From Methylobacterium sp. 10 (GTDB lineage: Bacteria; Pseudomonadota; Alphaproteobacteria; Rhizobiales; Beijerinckiaceae): a DNA stretch of 64,000 bases. The DNA lies in NCBI RefSeq assembly GCF_000519085.1, contig NZ_KI912577.1, forward strand, positions 622,501 to 686,500. Reading direction: 5' to 3'. Position 1 is the stretch's first letter. Each line of letters opens with the position of its first letter. The notes below the pieces were generated by a model. The model was not told the origin of the DNA. It searched no databases and saw only the letters and a program-made list of their open reading frames with translations. The position numbers and the translations under genes are program-made. Positions 1 through 7,635 of this stretch are shown here, piece after piece.

Positions 1-19
1 ATGGCACTATCGAAGTTGC

Positions 20-484
20 ATGAGACGTGACAGTCGACTGTCGGGCGTGCTTCACGTCCTCCTGCACATGGCCGAGTTCGAGAAGCCGGTGACGTCCGAG
101 CGTCTCGCCGTGGTGATGCACACCAATCCGGTTGTCGTACGGCGCGTCATGGCCGGGCTGCGCGATCTCGGCCTTGTTGCCTCGGGCAAGGGGCATGGCG
201 GGGGATGGACCCTTTCCTGCGACCTCGACCGCGTGACCTTGCACGACGTCTACCTCGCCCTCGGAGCGCCCGAAATCTTCGCGATGGGCCATCGCAGCGA
301 GGCACCGGAATGCCTCGTTGAGCAGGTGGTCAACGCGGCCCTCGCGACGGCCTTCGAGGATGCGGAGCGCCTGCTGCTGTCGCGCCTGGGCGACGTCACC
401 CTCGGGCAGATCAGCATCGATTTCCACGCCCGGCTCGCTAAGCGGCGACCCAATCTGAAAGAAGACTGTCCCGATGGCGCATAG
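20..484 (+). CDS. Rrf2 family transcriptional regulator
   Basis: A 154-residue cytoplasmic DNA-binding protein. The N-terminal winged helix (about residues 1-85) carries the typical Rrf2 pattern of recognition helix (VVRRVMAGLRDLGLV) followed by the Gly-rich wing GHGGGW. The closely spaced Cys triad that holds an iron-sulfur cluster in IscR or NsrR is absent; the few Cys are scattered, so this is more like the cluster-free YwnA-type members. Its end overlaps the start of the downstream methyltransferase by 11 bases, so the two are co-transcribed and the regulator probably controls that gene. Only 19 bases lie upstream in the window, so the promoter cannot be judged. The family call is firm; the signal it senses is unknown. 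Confidence 0.85.
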   Translation: MRRDSRLSGVLHVLLHMAEFEKPVTSERLAVVMHTNPVVVRRVMAGLRDLGLVASGKGHGGGWTLSCDLDRVTLHDVYLALGAPEIFAMGHRSEAPECLVEQVVNAALATAFEDAERLLLSRLGDVTLGQISIDFHARLAKRRPNLKEDCPDGA

Positions 485-1187
485 CGGCCGACACGAACCC
501 CTGGACCTCGTCGCCGCCTTCGACGACCCGACGGCGGCAGCGAAATACTCGGAGGGGCCGCGCCGGTTCGTACCGGGCTTCGACGCCCTTCACCGTATGA
601 CCGGCATTCTCCTTGCCGAGGAGGCCCCGCACGACGCGCGGGTCCTAGTGCTCGGTGCCGGGGGTGGATTGGAGTTGCGGGCCCTGGCCGAGGCCCATCC
701 GGGATGGACCTTCGTCGGCGTCGATCCGGCTCGAGAGATGCTGCTGCAGGCGGAGCGGACGCTTGGTCCCCTGATGGAACGGGTGACCCTGATCCACGGC
801 TACGTCGACGATGCGCCGGACGGGCCTTTCGATGCCGCGACCTGCCTTCTCACGCTGCATTTCCTCGATGCTGTCGAACGGGAGGCCACGGTCCGCGCGA
901 TCCACCGGCGCCTGAGGCCAGGGGCGCCGTTCGTCGCCGCCCACGCCAGCTTTTCGCAGGCCGGGGACGAACGGAAGCGGTCGTTGGGCCGATACGAGGC
1001 GTACGCCATCGCTTCCGGCGCGGAGCCGGAGATGGCAGCCAAGGCCCGGGCGGCCGTGGGAGCGAGCCTTCGTATCCTCGATCCCGACCGGGATGCCGCG
1101 ATCCTGCATGCCGGAGGATTCAACGATGTCGAACTGTTCTACGCGGCGCTCACCTGGCGCGGCTGGGTGGCACGGGCCGGATACTAA
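474..1187 (+). CDS. class I SAM-dependent methyltransferase
   Basis: A 237-residue cytoplasmic enzyme with the Rossmann-fold SAM-binding motif VLVLGAGGGLELRALA near residues 60-75 and the acidic strand end GVDPAREML that contacts the SAM ribose. The later segment DAATCLLTLHFLD is the post-motif region usual in small-molecule methyltransferases. The substrate cannot be read from the sequence. It is translationally coupled to the Rrf2 regulator (11-base overlap). Its TAA stop overlaps the end of a convergent broken gene on the other strand. Confidence 0.85.
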   Translation: MAHSGRHEPLDLVAAFDDPTAAAKYSEGPRRFVPGFDALHRMTGILLAEEAPHDARVLVLGAGGGLELRALAEAHPGWTFVGVDPAREMLLQAERTLGPLMERVTLIHGYVDDAPDGPFDAATCLLTLHFLDAVEREATVRAIHRRLRPGAPFVAAHASFSQAGDERKRSLGRYEAYAIASGAEPEMAAKARAAVGASLRILDPDRDAAILHAGGFNDVELFYAALTWRGWVARAGY

Positions 1188-1483
1188 GGGTTCGACGGAG
1201 GGGGGGCGATACGGATGCGGACCCTGCCCCACACGAACCCAGCCACAAGCGAAAGGGCCATGAAGGGCAGCATCGTGATGACGAGCCATTCCATCAGCGT
1301 GATCCTTGTCAGCGGCAGGCCAAGATCGACCCGGGCGATCGAGCAGGGATGGACGGAGCCTTCGCTCAGGGTACAGCCGGCAAGATTGGCGACGAGAAGC
1401 GCGACGGCGAACGGGAGGGTAGGCAGCTAGACCATCAGGCCGAAGACGAGGAGAACGCGTTCCACGGTTCGCATCCCGATCAT
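1184..1483 (-). pseudogene. small two-helix membrane protein gene with in-frame TAG
   Basis: Reading the minus strand from an ATG that overlaps the stop of the upstream gene (ATGA at 1480-1483) gives a continuous hydrophobic frame interrupted by one TAG at 1427-1429, after 18 codons. Beyond the stop the frame continues for 80 codons to a TAG at 1184-1186, with two clear membrane segments (LPFAVALLVANLAGC and MEWLVITMLPFMALSLVAG) and the motif CTLSEGSVHPC between them. From memory, small alphaproteobacterial membrane proteins carry a similar Cys-x(n)-EGSVHPC loop. Either the gene is dead, the base is a sequencing error, or translation restarts inside. No product is known. Confidence 0.6.
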
Positions 1484-1809
1484 CGCTCCTCGAAGGGGCG
1501 AACCGGTACGGAGCCGCCCGGCGGGATCGGTCCGAGATGGCGGGCGATGCCGGGATAGGCCGGATCCGACAGAGCGTAGCGAATTCGAGCGTCTCCCATG
1601 GCGCCTCCAACCGACCCAGCGCGCAGGATCAGGACGAGGCTGCCGTCCGGCTCCCGTGTCGCCACCCCGATGGGGCCGGCACTTGTCGTTCCGGAAAATC
1701 GGGCTCGCGGAGCCGTGCGGACATCAGATTGGCTGGATTCGGTTGAGCGAGCACACGGCGGCAGAATGACCGAGCCGACCAACGTGACCAAGACCAGCGT
1801 GCGTATCAT
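1480..1809 (-). CDS. small exported protein, unknown function
   Basis: A 109-residue protein with an N-terminal signal peptide (MIRTLVLVTLVGSVILPPC, cleavage near residue 22). The mature part has a PDGSLVLILRAGSVGGAMGD stretch and no recognised domain. It lies 51 bases downstream of the WG-like exported protein and shares an ATGA overlap with the broken membrane protein gene that follows, so the three form one minus-strand operon. Confidence 0.6.
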   Translation of the reverse strand: MIRTLVLVTLVGSVILPPCARSTESSQSDVRTAPRARFSGTTSAGPIGVATREPDGSLVLILRAGSVGGAMGDARIRYALSDPAYPGIARHLGPIPPGGSVPVRPFEER

Positions 1810-1860
1810 GCCGAAACGCCTCCTGCGTGCGCGCGCCCGGCGAGGCCGTTCAACGATCCA

Positions 1861-2445
1861 TCAGGGCTGGTTAAGATACCGGTCGGACGCCTGCCCGCCC
1901 TCGCCCAGCGGCATCGTGATGCGACCGCTCCGATCGATGAGCCCCCACAGACCACCGACCATGGAGGACGGTACGCGGCCGTCCGAACGGCAGCCTTGGC
2001 AAACCAGTGCCTCGCCACGTGCGTTGAATGGGAAGGACCAATCGTATGCGGTGGTGAGGACACGACGCAGGCGTCGATCATAAAAAGCGACCTTGCCCAC
2101 GTGCCAGGCACGCACGAGCCCCGATGCGAAGGGGTCCGGCCCGTTATCGAGGATGAAAACGGGCAGCGCCAGCCCGTCGCGACGCGCCCAGAGCCAACCG
2201 ACCCCGTCGACGACGATCTCAGTCAGCCCACCGTGAAAGCGCATGCGCGCGAGGTAGGCGGGGTCGATGCGCACCATCACGCCATCGCGGCGGGCGCAGT
2301 GCGCGTAACGGTCGAGGTCGGCATGGACGTTACGGCAGGCGAGGGGAAAGGTGGCCGCCTCGGCATTCCGCGCCGGGAGGGGAAGAGACGGGAGCACGGC
2401 CGTCGCGATCAAGGCGACGCGAATGCCGAACGCCGCGCCACTCAT
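1861..2445 (-). CDS. exported WG-repeat-like protein
   Basis: The chosen ATG at 2445 gives 194 residues starting with a signal peptide (MSGAAFGIRVALIATAVLP... ending near AEA); a longer upstream frame adds only low-complexity sequence. The mature protein contains blocks such as VDGVGWLWARRDG, VAFYDRRLRRVLTTAYDW and GGLWGLIDRSGRIT, which match the spacing of WG beta-hairpin repeats, and a CQGC pair. WG-repeat proteins are usually periplasmic or surface-exposed with unknown ligands. It is first in a minus-strand operon with two small exported or membrane proteins. Confidence 0.65.
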   Translation of the reverse strand: MSGAAFGIRVALIATAVLPSLPLPARNAEAATFPLACRNVHADLDRYAHCARRDGVMVRIDPAYLARMRFHGGLTEIVVDGVGWLWARRDGLALPVFILDNGPDPFASGLVRAWHVGKVAFYDRRLRRVLTTAYDWSFPFNARGEALVCQGCRSDGRVPSSMVGGLWGLIDRSGRITMPLGEGGQASDRYLNQP

Positions 2446-2585
2446 CGGATGCCTCCGGCGCCCAACGGGACCGGCCGCGCCCGTCGCGTCGTCCACGGAC
2501 ACGTCGGACGCAATCGCCCGCGCTTCGGTTGCGGGCGTTTCACCCGTGGGCCATATCTCGTCGGCCATTCACGCAAGGACCTCGC

Positions 2586-2984
2586 ATGCAATTGCGGCTG
2601 GACCAGTCATCCGTCGAGGAACTCGATCTGGCTCTGCGCCTCTACCGGCGCATGTTGTTTCGCCTCCCCGCGATCCTCGTCCTGGGCTTTGCCGGTATCA
2701 TCGGCGTGTCGCATCTCAGCACTTTCCTGTCGCCGCCCTACGGCGTCTATTTCCTAGGGCAGGGGCTGGTGACCTGGTGGCTGATCGGGCTCCTGGCCCT
2801 GCTGTTCGCGGAGCTCTGGTGGGAGGGCCGCCAGATCGGAAAGGCCCTGAACCATCCCGGCCTGCAGGACCCACCCATCGCCGGGCTGATGGGCGGCCTG
2901 GGCGTGATCGGGGAGCGCGCTGCGGAGATGGGTATGGAACCCGGGTTCCTTCACGGCCCGCTCCGGCCTATCCGTCGACGGTGA
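2586..2984 (+). CDS. small membrane protein, 2TM
   Basis: A 132-residue protein beginning at the ATG at 2586 (a longer frame from 2529 adds a basic, non-homologous-looking tail). Two membrane helices are evident, LFRLPAILVLGFAGIIGVSHL (about residues 26-45) and LVTWWLIGLLALLFAELWW (about 60-78), followed by a cytosolic tail. This 2TM arrangement with a short loop resembles small 2TM-domain proteins. No function can be assigned and it has no co-directional partner. Confidence 0.6.
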   Translation: MQLRLDQSSVEELDLALRLYRRMLFRLPAILVLGFAGIIGVSHLSTFLSPPYGVYFLGQGLVTWWLIGLLALLFAELWWEGRQIGKALNHPGLQDPPIAGLMGGLGVIGERAAEMGMEPGFLHGPLRPIRRR

Positions 2985-3017
2985 AGCGCGCGCGAAGGGG
3001 AGAGCCCACGTCGGCCG

Positions 3018-3296
3018 TCAGTTCAGGCGGTGGCAGGTCGAGGTAGTCTCAGGCGTTCCGCGCATGCCGCCCGCCGGCCGGATCTCGCAAACCACATACT
3101 TGCCGCCGCGCTCCAGGGTGAAGCTGGGACCCATGGCGGATACGATGCGGTGGCCGCCGTTGAGGAGCACGCTCATCGGCTCCTCGACCGGTACCCAGAC
3201 GGTCGTGGGACGCGGCGGCATGGCGGGCGCCTGGGCGATGGCGGGGGCGCTCGCTAAGATCAGTAGGAGGACGGTGTGCGGAAGAGGGCGGCGCAT
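3018..3296 (-). CDS. small exported protein, unknown function
   Basis: A 92-residue protein with a signal peptide (MRRPLPHTVLLLILASAPAI, cleaved after AQA). The mature part contains WVPVEEPMSVLLNGGHRIVS and GGKYVVCEIRPAGG and two Cys that could pair in the periplasm. It is the last of three minus-strand exported-protein genes at 3.0-4.5 kb. No domain is recognised. Confidence 0.6.
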   Translation of the reverse strand: MRRPLPHTVLLLILASAPAIAQAPAMPPRPTTVWVPVEEPMSVLLNGGHRIVSAMGPSFTLERGGKYVVCEIRPAGGMRGTPETTSTCHRLN

Positions 3297-3361
3297 GTGA
3301 AGTCCTATCTTTTGGTCTTGCGATAGCTACCGGACCGAAGCGCACTTCTGGCCCGTGCCGT

Positions 3362-4006
3362 TCAGGGCATGACCACGGCGAGGTCCACCGCCGGCAGCCA
3401 GCCAATGACGGGAGCCTTCTCGCCCCGGTAGCGTACGCGCAACCAGTCGTCCCGCCGTTCCAGCACCGCGACCGGATCGTATTGGACGAGGTAGGGCGCG
3501 CGCGCCGGGACCGGCCCGGGTTCGTGACGGAAGGCCGTGCGCTTGGCCGTCACCAGGCCGACGCCGACCCATTCCGTCGAGACCTCGCCCGCGTTACGGG
3601 AGAGCGCGTAGGGGGTGCCCACCATGCTGCCCGTGGTCATTAGGCAGCCGCCGTGGTTCTCCGAGAGGGTCAGTGCGGCCCCGCCCCTGGTGAAATCGAG
3701 GCGCCCCGCGATGCGTTCCGGTTCGCCTGGATACCACGTCTCAACCGTTGCCCCGTCGCCCGCGAGGGTCCCGCGCATCAGGAAGATGCAACTGAACTGC
3801 GGGCCGCCGGGATCGGCCGTCCCGCGCTGCTCGGCGAAGACGCCCGCCACCGCGCTGCCGGAGACCGCCAGGGTCAAGCTCTCGTAGTTGCCGGATCGCG
3901 CGGCCGGTTCGGCTGCCGCCGCTCCGCAAGTGGCCAGCAGGACGGCGAGGCCCAAGGCGGGCCAAACCGTTCGCGACGTCGCGACCCGGGCCTCACCCCG
4001 CGCCAT
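3362..4006 (-). CDS. exported protein with C-terminal SH3-like domain
   Basis: The start at 4006 forms an ATGA overlap with the stop of the upstream gene and begins a signal peptide (ALGLAVLLATCGAAAA), giving 214 residues; the longer open frame to 4321 is an artefact. The last 60 residues (YDPVAVLERRDDWLRVRYRG, then IGWLPAVDLAVV) look like a bacterial SH3 fold, common in proteins contacting the cell wall. The middle has CIFLMRGTLAGDGATVETWYPG, a beta-rich segment of unknown role. Confidence 0.65.
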   Translation of the reverse strand: MARGEARVATSRTVWPALGLAVLLATCGAAAAEPAARSGNYESLTLAVSGSAVAGVFAEQRGTADPGGPQFSCIFLMRGTLAGDGATVETWYPGEPERIAGRLDFTRGGAALTLSENHGGCLMTTGSMVGTPYALSRNAGEVSTEWVGVGLVTAKRTAFRHEPGPVPARAPYLVQYDPVAVLERRDDWLRVRYRGEKAPVIGWLPAVDLAVVMP

Positions 4007-4509
4007 CAGAGGTTCTTCTCCAGGACCTTCACCACGGCCTCGACCCGGTCCTTGAACTCCGCGACATTGGCGAAGGGGCGCCAGTTCACGTCGAGGGTGC
4101 CGCCATCGAACTTCAGGCCGTTGGGGTAATTCGAGGCGGGGGCAGTCTTTTCGTCGAAACGGACGCGGATCGCCTTGAGTTTCTTGGCTAAAGCCTCGCG
4201 TCCCATCGGGTCCTTGCCGACCTCCTTCAGCCCGGCTGCGAGCGGCTCGAAGATGGTTTTCTCGAAGTAGCCCTCGTCGGAATAATACTTGGCGTCGCCG
4301 GGAATCGTGAGCTGATCGCACGCGACTTCCACTGGAACGGGAAAGCCAGCCGCCTCCTGGATCACCGTCTCCTGGGTGGGGTATCGGTCCTGGCGATAGG
4401 TCGCGATAGCCCGGCGCTCCACGAGGCCGACCGTCGGCTCGGCCCTAGCCAACGGGGCGGACAGAACCACCAGAAGGGTAGAGGCAAGGGCGTGACGGCG
4501 TGAGATCAT
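4006..4509 (-). CDS. exported protein, unknown function
   Basis: A 167-residue protein with a signal peptide that has paired arginines (MISRRHALASTLLVVLSAP), compatible with Sec or Tat export. The mature part is mixed alpha/beta, with IRVRFDEKTAPASNYPNGLKF and a lysine-rich C-terminal helix. It leads a three-gene minus-strand operon and overlaps the next gene by four bases. It has no recognised family. Confidence 0.6.
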   Translation of the reverse strand: MISRRHALASTLLVVLSAPLARAEPTVGLVERRAIATYRQDRYPTQETVIQEAAGFPVPVEVACDQLTIPGDAKYYSDEGYFEKTIFEPLAAGLKEVGKDPMGREALAKKLKAIRVRFDEKTAPASNYPNGLKFDGGTLDVNWRPFANVAEFKDRVEAVVKVLEKNL

Positions 4510-4665
4510 GCAGCGGTTCCTCCGGTGGGGTTGCGACGCTGGAGTGCGGGCCCGGTGCGACGGTTCGATGTCGGCGACAGGCTCCCCTCACGGGGCGAAA
4601 CGGTTCCGTCTGACGCCGACCCTCTGCTATTCCAGCCCCTAGTATTCGATGAAAGGCAGGGTGGG

Positions 4666-4965
4666 ATGATCCTAAGGACGGCCTTGGCCATCCTTTCAGC
4701 CGTTCCGCTTCTCGGACCCCAACTCGTCCGGGCCGGACCCGACCTGCCCGCGGACGCGAAAGCCTACGTGACGCGGCGGATGGGTTGCAACCATTGGGGT
4801 GGGGAGGACGCCTACGACGCGGCGCGCGGCCGGGAGATTGGCGAGGCCGTGAGAAGCCTACGCTGCGACACCGTCGAGGCGGACGAGCAGCGCATGCGGC
4901 GGCGCTACAGGCGGCAACCGGATGTGCTGAAATCCCTCGACCAGACGCACGACGCGGATGGTTGA
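4666..4965 (+). CDS. small exported NHWGGE-type protein
   Basis: The ATG at 4666 starts a signal peptide (MILRTALAILSAVPLLG) in a 99-residue protein; upstream in-frame sequence is not protein-like. The mature part has one conserved-looking block, RRMGCNHWGGEDAYDAARG, then LRCDTVEADEQRMRRRY. I recall short periplasmic proteins of this Cys-Asn-His-Trp type in Proteobacteria but no function. Two Cys may form a disulfide. Confidence 0.6.
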   Translation: MILRTALAILSAVPLLGPQLVRAGPDLPADAKAYVTRRMGCNHWGGEDAYDAARGREIGEAVRSLRCDTVEADEQRMRRRYRRQPDVLKSLDQTHDADG

Positions 4966-5016
4966 GATCGACGACCCGGTCCCCAGAGCGGGGCGGCGGC
5001 GCGTTTCATTCGACGG

Positions 5017-5595
5017 TCAGGTGGAAGCCCTCATTGGATTGAGAGAGATCCCACGGACCTCCTGCATCGTGAAAAAGCCCGAACAGGATTCTTCGTAGCG
5101 GGTTGCGTAGCCGTTGCCGTGTTCGTCTGGACCATCATCGCCTACGCGCCGATGATGGCGGTCATGTCCGTGATCGCCGCGATCCCGCTTCTTTCCCACG
5201 CGGCGAGAAAGCGGCTGGTCGTCGCCCTCGGCCTGTCGGCGGTTTGCGCCCCCCTCATTGGATGGCCTTCGGAACGATGGCCGGACATTTCCTGCTGAAC
5301 CAATCCCGGCTTGCGGGCCTAGGGTGTTGGGCCGGGACGGGGCGAACGAGCTCGTCCGGAACGCACGTATCGTGCGGCAGCGGATTGCCCGCACCGCGAT
5401 GTGGCGGACCAGCGCCATGACTGGCAGACCGACGCACAGCGCCGCTACGGTGGCTTGGGCGGTCAACCCCAGGATCCACCCGATGCTTTCGAGCACGGCG
5501 AGAACCGCGCCAGTCTCGACGTACCGGATCACGAGCTTGCGGGCATGCCGCTCACGCAGGCGTCTTGCGGCGGTCTCGGGTCCGGCGGTGTCCAT
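5017..5595 (-). CDS. small membrane protein with run-on C-terminus
   Basis: The first 80 or so residues from 5595 look genuine: a basic helix (RRLRERHARKLVIRY) and two membrane segments (GAVLAVLESIGWILGLTA and TVAALCVGLPVMALV). After about 5350 the frame becomes Arg/Gly/His-rich and runs antisense to another membrane-protein frame, so the true end was probably lost or displaced. Annotated as the open frame; the reliable part is about 5350-5595. Confidence 0.4.
   Translation of the reverse strand: MDTAGPETAARRLRERHARKLVIRYVETGAVLAVLESIGWILGLTAQATVAALCVGLPVMALVRHIAVRAIRCRTIRAFRTSSFAPSRPNTLGPQAGIGSAGNVRPSFRRPSNEGGANRRQAEGDDQPLSRRVGKKRDRGDHGHDRHHRRVGDDGPDEHGNGYATRYEESCSGFFTMQEVRGISLNPMRAST
5038..5298 (+). 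CDS. 2TM membrane protein frame without a standard start
   Basis: An 86-codon frame ending with TGA at 5296-5298 has two membrane helices (GFFVAGCVAVAVFVWTIIAY and MMAVMSVIAAIPLLSH) preceded by a plausible cytosolic start ERDPTDLLHREKAR. No ATG, GTG or TTG precedes the hydrophobic part in this frame after the previous gene's stop; the likeliest start position, 5038, is ATT. It may use a rare start, be expressed by read-through, or be a gene whose start codon has mutated. Confidence 0.3.
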   Translation: MERDPTDLLHREKARTGFFVAGCVAVAVFVWTIIAYAPMMAVMSVIAAIPLLSHAARKRLVVALGLSAVCAPLIGWPSERWPDISC

Positions 5596-5596
5596 C

Positions 5597-5857
5597 TCAG
5601 ATTCTGAGCTCGACGCGGTCCGTCGAGATCACGACCGCGTCCGGACGATGGTCGGTGAGGTCGGTCGCGTAGTGGAGGGCGTCGTGCCGGGTACGGAAGA
5701 GGCCGCCGCCGAGGCCGTGCGTCTCGACGGCGACCCAGTGACCCTGCGGGTCCTGGCCGACGATGAAGCTGGTGGAAGGGGATCGGGGCGCCTCGGCTAC
5801 GATGGCGGGGACCGGGAGGGGGACAGGCATGGATCGGCTTGGGTTCGCGCGATCCAT
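5597..5857 (-). CDS. small DUF2188-like protein
   Basis: An 86-residue soluble protein whose second half (SFIVGQDPQGHWVAVETHGL, GGGLFRTRHDALHYA, DAVVIS) has the W-x-V-x-E-x-x-G-x-G-x-x-F pattern of small DUF2188-like proteins of unknown role. The start at 5857 is chosen over 5830; neither has a convincing Shine-Dalgarno. It sits one base from the neighbouring membrane-protein start on the same strand. Confidence 0.5.
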   Translation of the reverse strand: MDRANPSRSMPVPLPVPAIVAEAPRSPSTSFIVGQDPQGHWVAVETHGLGGGLFRTRHDALHYATDLTDHRPDAVVISTDRVELRI

Positions 5858-5929
5858 CGTCGGGACCGCATCCGTAACCTGAGCCTGGTCGCATAAGGGT
5901 TCGAGCGGGAGACCTGGCCTTCCACATAA

Positions 5930-7444
5930 GTGTCCCATCAGGATTCCGCGCGAATCGACGGACCTGCGGCGATGCTCACTCGCAAGGGAGGCTACTGCGG
6001 CCCACCTTCGCCCGGTGGCAATGAGCCGCCATCGGGGGATATTCGCTTGGGCAAGGTGGGGGCACCGTTTTGGCGCGTGGCGTGGTTCTGCGCGCCGCTC
6101 ATGGCGCTGGCTGTCGCCGGCCTCGCCTACGCATACCTCACACATCCGACCACACTGATCGTCGCCGTGGCGCCCAACGGCGGATCGGAGCCAGCCTTGA
6201 TGCGGGCCTACGCGGATGCATTGACGAAGGGAAAGGCGTCGATCCGGTTACGTCTCGTTCCCTTCGGCGGGGTCCGCGAGAGCGCCGAGGCGCTCCGGGA
6301 CGGCAAGGTCGACCTCGCCGTGGTCCGTCCGGACGTGTCGATGCCGCGCAACGGGCTCACCCTTGCGGTCCTGCGCGAGCAGGCGACCTTCGTGGTCGCG
6401 CCTCGTCAGGCTAGCATCGACGGCTTTCCTGCCCTTGCCGGCAAGCGTCTAGGCATATTGGCGCCCCGGAAGGCAGACCATGCCCTGGTACGCGGCCTCA
6501 TGGCTCGCCACGGGTTGGACTTGCGTGACGACATTCCCGACGGGGGCGCATCCGCAAAGGCGGTGACCTTGGTACCCGTCGAGGAGGCCGATCTTTCGAC
6601 TTACCTCGCCGCCGGACGTATCGACGCCGTGATCCTGCTGACCACGCCGACGTCAGCGGCCGCCCAACGCATCGTCGGGCTCGTCCGGGATGCAGACACG
6701 AACGGCGAGGCTGCGTTGTTCGGGATCTCCGACATCCCGGCGACCCTGGCCCGCATGCCGCGCCTCCAGGCTGTCACCGTCCCAGCCGGCCTGTTCGACG
6801 GTGACCCGCGCCTGCCGGCGGAGGACCTCTCCACGGTCGGATCATCCTACCGCCTGATGGCACGCTCGACCCTGTCGCGCAGCGTCGCCGCGGAGGTGAC
6901 CCAACATCTGTTCGAGATGCGCGCGCTCCTGTCGGAGGCGACGCATGCGGCAGAGGACGTCTCTCACCCGGCTTATGAAACCACCGTCGGCGCAACCAGC
7001 GCACGGTTGCCCATCCACCCAGGTGCCATCGACTACTACGAGCGCGAGCAGGAGAGCTTCATCGAACGTTACGAGAGCTGGATCTACCTCGTGGCGATCT
7101 TCGGCGGCGGCCTTGGGTCGGTGGTCGCATGGCTGCGCCAGCGCGTGGGTCGCATCCGGCGCGAGCGGATCGAGGTGGCGACCCTGCGCCTGCTGGAGCT
7201 CCGCTCGAACGCCCGGGGGGAGATCGACAGGGCCAAGCTGGAGGCGATAGCGGGAGAGACCGACGACCTGGCGGCCAGCATCGCCCGCCATTCCATGAGG
7301 CGGGCGACCGAGCCCCGTACGTTGGCGGCCGCGACCTTCGCCATCGACGCGACCCGCTCCACGATCACGAGACGTCTTGGCGGTCACCCGAACGGCGGCG
7401 TCGCCGTCGTCGGGGAAGAACCGGACGGAGAGAGGAAACGATGA
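5930..7444 (+). CDS. membrane-anchored TAXI family solute-binding protein
   Basis: About 504 residues. The GTG at 5930 opens the frame; the ATG at 5972 is an alternative. A membrane helix (about 48-70, VAWFCAPLMALAVAGLAYAY) precedes a periplasmic TAXI/NMT1-like binding domain: DGKVDLAVVRPDV, LAGKRLGILAP and LAAGRIDAVILLTTPT are hallmark blocks. A second helix (YLVAIFGGGLGSVVAWL, about residue 385) is followed by a cytosolic helical tail. TAXI proteins normally feed TRAP permeases, but no TRAP membrane subunit is present; instead the next genes are DUF2934 and CorA, joined by four-base overlaps. Confidence 0.75.
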   Translation: MSHQDSARIDGPAAMLTRKGGYCGPPSPGGNEPPSGDIRLGKVGAPFWRVAWFCAPLMALAVAGLAYAYLTHPTTLIVAVAPNGGSEPALMRAYADALTKGKASIRLRLVPFGGVRESAEALRDGKVDLAVVRPDVSMPRNGLTLAVLREQATFVVAPRQASIDGFPALAGKRLGILAPRKADHALVRGLMARHGLDLRDDIPDGGASAKAVTLVPVEEADLSTYLAAGRIDAVILLTTPTSAAAQRIVGLVRDADTNGEAALFGISDIPATLARMPRLQAVTVPAGLFDGDPRLPAEDLSTVGSSYRLMARSTLSRSVAAEVTQHLFEMRALLSEATHAAEDVSHPAYETTVGATSARLPIHPGAIDYYEREQESFIERYESWIYLVAIFGGGLGSVVAWLRQRVGRIRRERIEVATLRLLELRSNARGEIDRAKLEAIAGETDDLAASIARHSMRRATEPRTLAAATFAIDATRSTITRRLGGHPNGGVAVVGEEPDGERKR

Positions 7445-7635
7445 CCGCAATGCCAGTTATCGCCCCGGACCGTATCCGCGCGCGGGCGTACGAGCTCTGG
7501 GATCGCAACCATAGGCCGGGAGGTCTCGACATGCAGTTCTGGCTGGTCGCGGAACGTGAGCTCAAAGCGGAGGATGCACGCAAGGCCGGGCACGCGGCCG
7601 AGGCCGATGAGGCCGAAGGGAAGCGTACCGCATGA
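7441..7635 (+). CDS. DUF2934 domain protein
   Basis: A 64-residue protein matching DUF2934: RIRARAYELWDRNHRPGG, then FWLVAERELKAED. The family is small, soluble and of unknown function. It overlaps its upstream and downstream neighbours by four bases each (ATGA junctions), so it is translated in lockstep with the TAXI-type protein and CorA. Confidence 0.8.
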   Translation: MTAMPVIAPDRIRARAYELWDRNHRPGGLDMQFWLVAERELKAEDARKAGHAAEADEAEGKRTA

